10,025 bases of DNA from Methanobacterium sp. Its GTDB lineage: Archaea > Methanobacteriota > Methanobacteria > Methanobacteriales > Methanobacteriaceae. Location: NCBI GenBank assembly GCA_030539815.1, contig JAUNXM010000003.1, positions 28,455 to 38,479 on the forward strand. The letters are read 5' to 3'. The first letter of the stretch is position 1; every line of letters starts with the position of its first letter. Position numbers and translations under genes: made by a program. A model generated the notes under the pieces. The model saw only the letters and a program-made list of their open reading frames with translations. It made no database searches and was not told the DNA's origin. Below are positions 7,306-10,025 of the stretch, one piece after another.

Positions 7306-7432
7306 TTTCTCCACTCATTAATCTAAGACAAGTCAGAAAATTGTACTGTAAAACATCCATATTAGAGGGATGGTCATTATTCTAAACTTTTTGTTCAAAC
7401 ATTTTTTTTTTTATTTTCTGAGATTTCTTTGA

Positions 7433-7440
7433 TTAAAAAT
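7433..7440 (+). promoter_or_regulatory. Possible TATA box for the sensor kinase
   Basis: TTAAAAAT followed by AAATAATGG lies about 30 bp before the GTG at 7469, which would put the transcript start at or next to that codon and make the mRNA nearly leaderless. A T11 tract (7402-7412) lies upstream. The whole 7315-7468 region is AT-rich, so the call is weak. Confidence 0.3.
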
Positions 7441-7468
7441 AAATAATGGTCTAGACATATTAGTATTA

Positions 7469-9259
7469 GTGATTTCTGTGGTTGATGTCAAAATTCTACT
7501 GGTAGATGCGAGTTTAGAAGTGATGAATATTAAGAGAACATTGGAATCATTAGGTTACGAGGTTCCCAGTGTTGTTTCCACTGGTGAAGAAGCAATTGAA
7601 AAGGTTTTTGACATCAAACCAGATATTGTTTTCATGGACCTTGATCTCAACGGAGATATGGATGGTATTGAAGTAGTTTCAAAGATTAAAGAGATGGATA
7701 TACCTATTATTTTTCAAACCAATCAATTGAATGATCCAAAAGCTAAACAAGCAATGGAAATTAAGCCATATGGATTTTTAATTAAACCCTATGGGAAAAT
7801 TGAGCTCCAATCAACACTTGAAATGGCCCTTTACAAAATAAGGGCTGAAAATGAGCTTAGATGGAATGAGAATCGTTTGAAAACAGGCATGGACATGGCC
7901 GACATGGTTTATTGGGAGTATGACACTGATAAAGATCTTTTCACCTTTGATGATCAGTTTTTCGCCCTTTACGGTACTAGTGCTGATGAAATGGGTGGAA
8001 ACACAATGTCTGCCCAGGAATATGTGGAACGTTTTGTTGATCCCAGTGCCTATAAATTAATGAAAAAGGAGCTTAAAAAAACCTTTGAAGCAGATGATCC
8101 TAATTTTTCCAGCACTACTCGCCACTGGATAACTCGTGCCGATGGAGAAAAAAGATACATTGTGGTGCGTTTCAAAATCTTGAACGATAAAAATGGTAAA
8201 AAGATTGGAACCATGGGTGTAAATCAGGATATAACCGAACAAAAAAAAGCAAAAGATGCTCTTAGGGAGAGTGAAGAGAAATATAGGACCCTGGTTGAGT
8301 CTGCAAAGGATCCTATCTCTCTTTACGATGTGAACGGCATATTCTTAATGGCCAATAAGGCAGGTTCAGTGAGTATGGGTATGGAACCAGCTGAACTAGT
8401 GGGTCATTCACTAAGAGAGGTTTTCCCACCGGAAATTGCTGATAAACAGATTAAATTAATCCGGAAAGTATTCAGTACTGAGGAGGGTTTGGAGCTGGAA
8501 ATGCCTGTTATCCATGGAAATCAAACTCTTTGGTTCAGCACCAGCTTACAGCCAGTCTATGGTCATGATAATATAGTTAACAAGGTTCAAGTTATTTCCC
8601 GGGATATAACTGACCTTAAAGAAACTCAAATTAAACTGGAACAGGCCCTGGATGAAAAAGATCTACTCATGAAGGAAATTCACCACCGGGTTAAAAATAA
8701 CTTGATGATCATATCCAGTTTATTGAATCTGCAATCTTCATATATAGAAGATGAAGATGCTCGCGATGTCTTTCGGGAAAGTCAAAACCGGGCCAAGTCC
8801 ATGGCCATGATCCATGAAAGACTTTACCAGTCAACAGATCTTAAGAACATTGATTTTGGTGATTACATTCAAAAACTCACCACTGACCTCTATCGTACCA
8901 TGGTATCTGATCCAGAACGGATCAAACTTTACATCGATGCGGATGATGTGAAGATAGACATTAACACCGTTGTTCCTCTGGGTCTAATAGTGAATGAACT
9001 GGTGACCAACAGCATGAAGCACGCATTTTCCAACAATGAAAGCGGCTTTATTAAAGTAGAACTCCACAATAAAAACGATAAAATTGTTTTAAGAGTTAGT
9101 GACAACGGGGTTGGCTTTCCAGAAGACATTGATTATAAAAATACCGGTTCATTGGGATTACAACTGGTGAACAGTTTAACTAATCAAATTCAGGGGGAAA
9201 TAAAACTGGAAAAAGGTCCTGGAACAATTTTCACCATTACTTTTGAAGAAACAGTATGA
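7469..9259 (+). CDS. Soluble hybrid sensor histidine kinase (REC-PAS-PAS-HisKA_2-HATPase)
   Basis: A 596-residue signalling protein without membrane segments. Residues about 6-125 are a receiver domain with phospho-acceptor D57 (FMDLDL), T84 and K106 (LIKPY). Two PAS domains follow, at about 135-258 and 265-383, each ending in a DIT motif (VNQDIT, SRDIT). The kinase core has the HisKA_2 H-box [10 protein letters not shown] (403-411; H406 the likely phosphorylated residue), N-box [12 protein letters not shown] (509-520), G1 DNGVGF (545-550) and G2 GSLGLQL (560-566). PAS and REC domains probably sense redox state, a ligand or an upstream phosphoryl signal. In the receiver, the second acidic metal residue is replaced: VDAS, with A14 where Asp is normal. 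No partner regulator is adjacent. Start options are GTG 7469 (nearly leaderless) or GTG 7478, which has GTGAT five bases before it. Confidence 0.92.
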   Translation: MISVVDVKILLVDASLEVMNIKRTLESLGYEVPSVVSTGEEAIEKVFDIKPDIVFMDLDLNGDMDGIEVVSKIKEMDIPIIFQTNQLNDPKAKQAMEIKPYGFLIKPYGKIELQSTLEMALYKIRAENELRWNENRLKTGMDMADMVYWEYDTDKDLFTFDDQFFALYGTSADEMGGNTMSAQEYVERFVDPSAYKLMKKELKKTFEADDPNFSSTTRHWITRADGEKRYIVVRFKILNDKNGKKIGTMGVNQDITEQKKAKDALRESEEKYRTLVESAKDPISLYDVNGIFLMANKAGSVSMGMEPAELVGHSLREVFPPEIADKQIKLIRKVFSTEEGLELEMPVIHGNQTLWFSTSLQPVYGHDNIVNKVQVISRDITDLKETQIKLEQALDEKDLLMKEIHHRVKNNLMIISSLLNLQSSYIEDEDARDVFRESQNRAKSMAMIHERLYQSTDLKNIDFGDYIQKLTTDLYRTMVSDPERIKLYIDADDVKIDINTVVPLGLIVNELVTNSMKHAFSNNESGFIKVELHNKNDKIVLRVSDNGVGFPEDIDYKNTGSLGLQLVNSLTNQIQGEIKLEKGPGTIFTITFEETV

Positions 9260-9286
9260 TGCACTATACCACTTAAGGTCCTGGAA
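9213..9286 (+). repeat. 12-bp direct repeat at the kinase 3' end
   Basis: AAGGTCCTGGAA occurs at 9213-9224, where it codes for the KGPG turn of the ATPase domain, and again at 9275-9286, 16 bp beyond the stop. Both copies could read Gly-Pro-Gly, but in different frames relative to the kinase. A small duplication is possible; chance is not excluded. Confidence 0.4.
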
Positions 9287-9300
9287 AAAAAATCGATGGA

Positions 9301-9450
9301 ATGTTACTGAGAGGCATTATCGGGGTGGGTTTGAATTTTGAAAATTTACCGGACTATAATCATATTCCAACTAATTTAGAGCTAATTTTTTCTATTAATA
9401 CATTTATCATGTTAATTGTCAGCTTATTAAAAATTGTGGTGAAGAAATGA
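9301..9450 (+). CDS. Possible 49-residue membrane peptide overlapping the reductase-like gene
   Basis: An open frame runs from ATG 9301 to a TGA that overlaps the next gene's start as ATGA (9447-9450), the arrangement used for translational coupling. The predicted 49-residue product has a polar N-terminal half and a hydrophobic C-terminal segment (about residues 27-47) ending in VVKK, like a single-span membrane peptide. Against it: the upstream signal is weak (GATGGA), the region is AT-rich where short frames open by chance, and a T6 tract (9386-9391) that may be a terminator lies inside it. It resembles no family known to me. Confidence 0.22.
   Translation: MLLRGIIGVGLNFENLPDYNHIPTNLELIFSINTFIMLIVSLLKIVVKK
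9386..9391 (+). terminator. Oligo-T tract after the sensor kinase
   Basis: A T6 run about 127 bp beyond the kinase stop is the best archaeal-type terminator candidate before the next gene. If it works as one, the reductase-like gene must have its own promoter, perhaps in the AT-rich stretch 9350-9410. Confidence 0.25.
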
Positions 9451-10025
9451 AAACTAGAAAACAAAACATTCCAGAAAAAGGGGCTGCAGTTCAAAGGGAT
9501 ATGGAAACTTATGCTATTGCCCCGCATATCCCGGGAGGATTACTTGATCCTGCTACTTTACGCAAGATTGCAGATATATCAGAGAAATATCAGGTTAAAA
9601 TTATTAAAATGACTTCCGAACATAGATTGGCTCTTTATGGTATAAGGGAAGAGGATATTGATGATATCTGGGATGATCTGGGTATGGAAGCAGGGGGGTT
9701 CACTGGAAAATGTGTAAGGGCGGTTAAATTCTGCACAGGAACCACTTCATGCAAGAAGGGACACCAGAACACAGTTGACTTAGGATTGAGAATCGACGAA
9801 ATGTTCCATAAAATGGAAACACCTCAAAAGGTGAAAATTGCACTCTCCGGTTGCACCAGTTCCTGTGCTGAATCTGCAGTTAGGGATATAGGCCTTATTG
9901 GTACTCCACGGGGCTGGAAAATGATGGTTGGGGGGACATGTGGACTTCAGGTTCGAAAAGGAAAACCACTGGCTGAAAACCTTTCAGATGACCAGGTTAT
10001 TGATTACATTGGTAAAATAGTAGAT
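9447..10025 (+). CDS. Sirohaem/[4Fe-4S] nitrite-sulfite reductase-like protein (5' part)
   Basis: The first 193 codons of a gene cut by the window end. The start is ATG 9447, with GGTGA four bases upstream. The reductase signature is complete: C96-x5-C102 (CTGTTSC) and C136-x3-C140 (CTSSC), the four cysteines that bind the [4Fe-4S] cluster bridged to sirohaem. The ferredoxin-like half-domain (about residues 20-82) precedes it. Only one such unit is present and the visible part already extends past the signature, so this is probably one of the short reductase-like proteins of methanogens (Dsr-LP or NirA-like), not a full-length two-repeat sulfite reductase. The real substrate of these proteins is not settled; sulfite or nitrite reduction is a family-based guess. 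The spacing leaves open whether it is co-transcribed with the kinase. Confidence 0.85.
   Translation, partial: MKTRKQNIPEKGAAVQRDMETYAIAPHIPGGLLDPATLRKIADISEKYQVKIIKMTSEHRLALYGIREEDIDDIWDDLGMEAGGFTGKCVRAVKFCTGTTSCKKGHQNTVDLGLRIDEMFHKMETPQKVKIALSGCTSSCAESAVRDIGLIGTPRGWKMMVGGTCGLQVRKGKPLAENLSDDQVIDYIGKIVD

Noticed and set aside
7306..7314. GTG start for the acetyltransferase
   Set aside because: It has no upstream Shine-Dalgarno sequence and itself forms part of the GTGGAG that serves the ATG at 7305.
7402..7412. T11 homopolymer as a phase-variable tract or terminator
   Set aside because: No plus-strand gene ends upstream, and no evidence of length variation can be had from a single sequence.

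Overview
The window looks like a piece of a methanogenic archaeon chromosome, most likely Methanobacterium or a close relative in the Methanobacteriales. This rests on AT-rich intergenic DNA with archaeal TATA boxes (the clearest is at 3246-3253), oligo-T tracts instead of bacterial terminators, and family content: a PaaK/coenzyme F390 synthetase-type ligase beside a double-ACT protein, a DUF2284 cysteine protein, a small sirohaem reductase-like protein and a REC-PAS-PAS-HisKA_2 kinase. Species is inferred, not shown. No rRNA, tRNA, CRISPR array, transposase or phage gene was seen.

Layout. Left block, minus strand (159-3036): a membrane-anchored PsbP-like protein, then the aryl-acid CoA ligase, then a double-ACT regulator. 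The last two fit the aryl-acid salvage/aromatic amino acid metabolism of methanogens. Middle block, plus strand (3324-5823): a sodium:solute symporter followed 52 bp later by a lactonase-like metallo-beta-lactamase-fold hydrolase, probably one transcript for uptake and hydrolysis of an unknown compound. Then two minus-strand genes (5859-7305): a DUF2284 protein and a GNAT acetyltransferase, separated by 331 bp of gene-free, dyad-rich DNA. Right block, plus strand (7469-10025): a soluble sensor kinase with an N-terminal receiver domain, a doubtful 49-codon reading frame, and the start of a sirohaem/[4Fe-4S] reductase-like gene that runs off the window.

The genes are mostly ordinary housekeeping and accessory genes. 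The less expected content lies between and at the ends of genes: two hairpins that contain stop codons (ACT gene and symporter), a cluster of four AGGAT/ATCCT half-sites upstream of the ligase, a concentric dyad of about 75 bp between the divergent membrane-protein and symporter genes, a 15-bp-stem hairpin at 6645-6685, and a possible tiny membrane-protein gene overlapping the reductase-like gene by ATGA. None of these amounts to a demonstrated new system.
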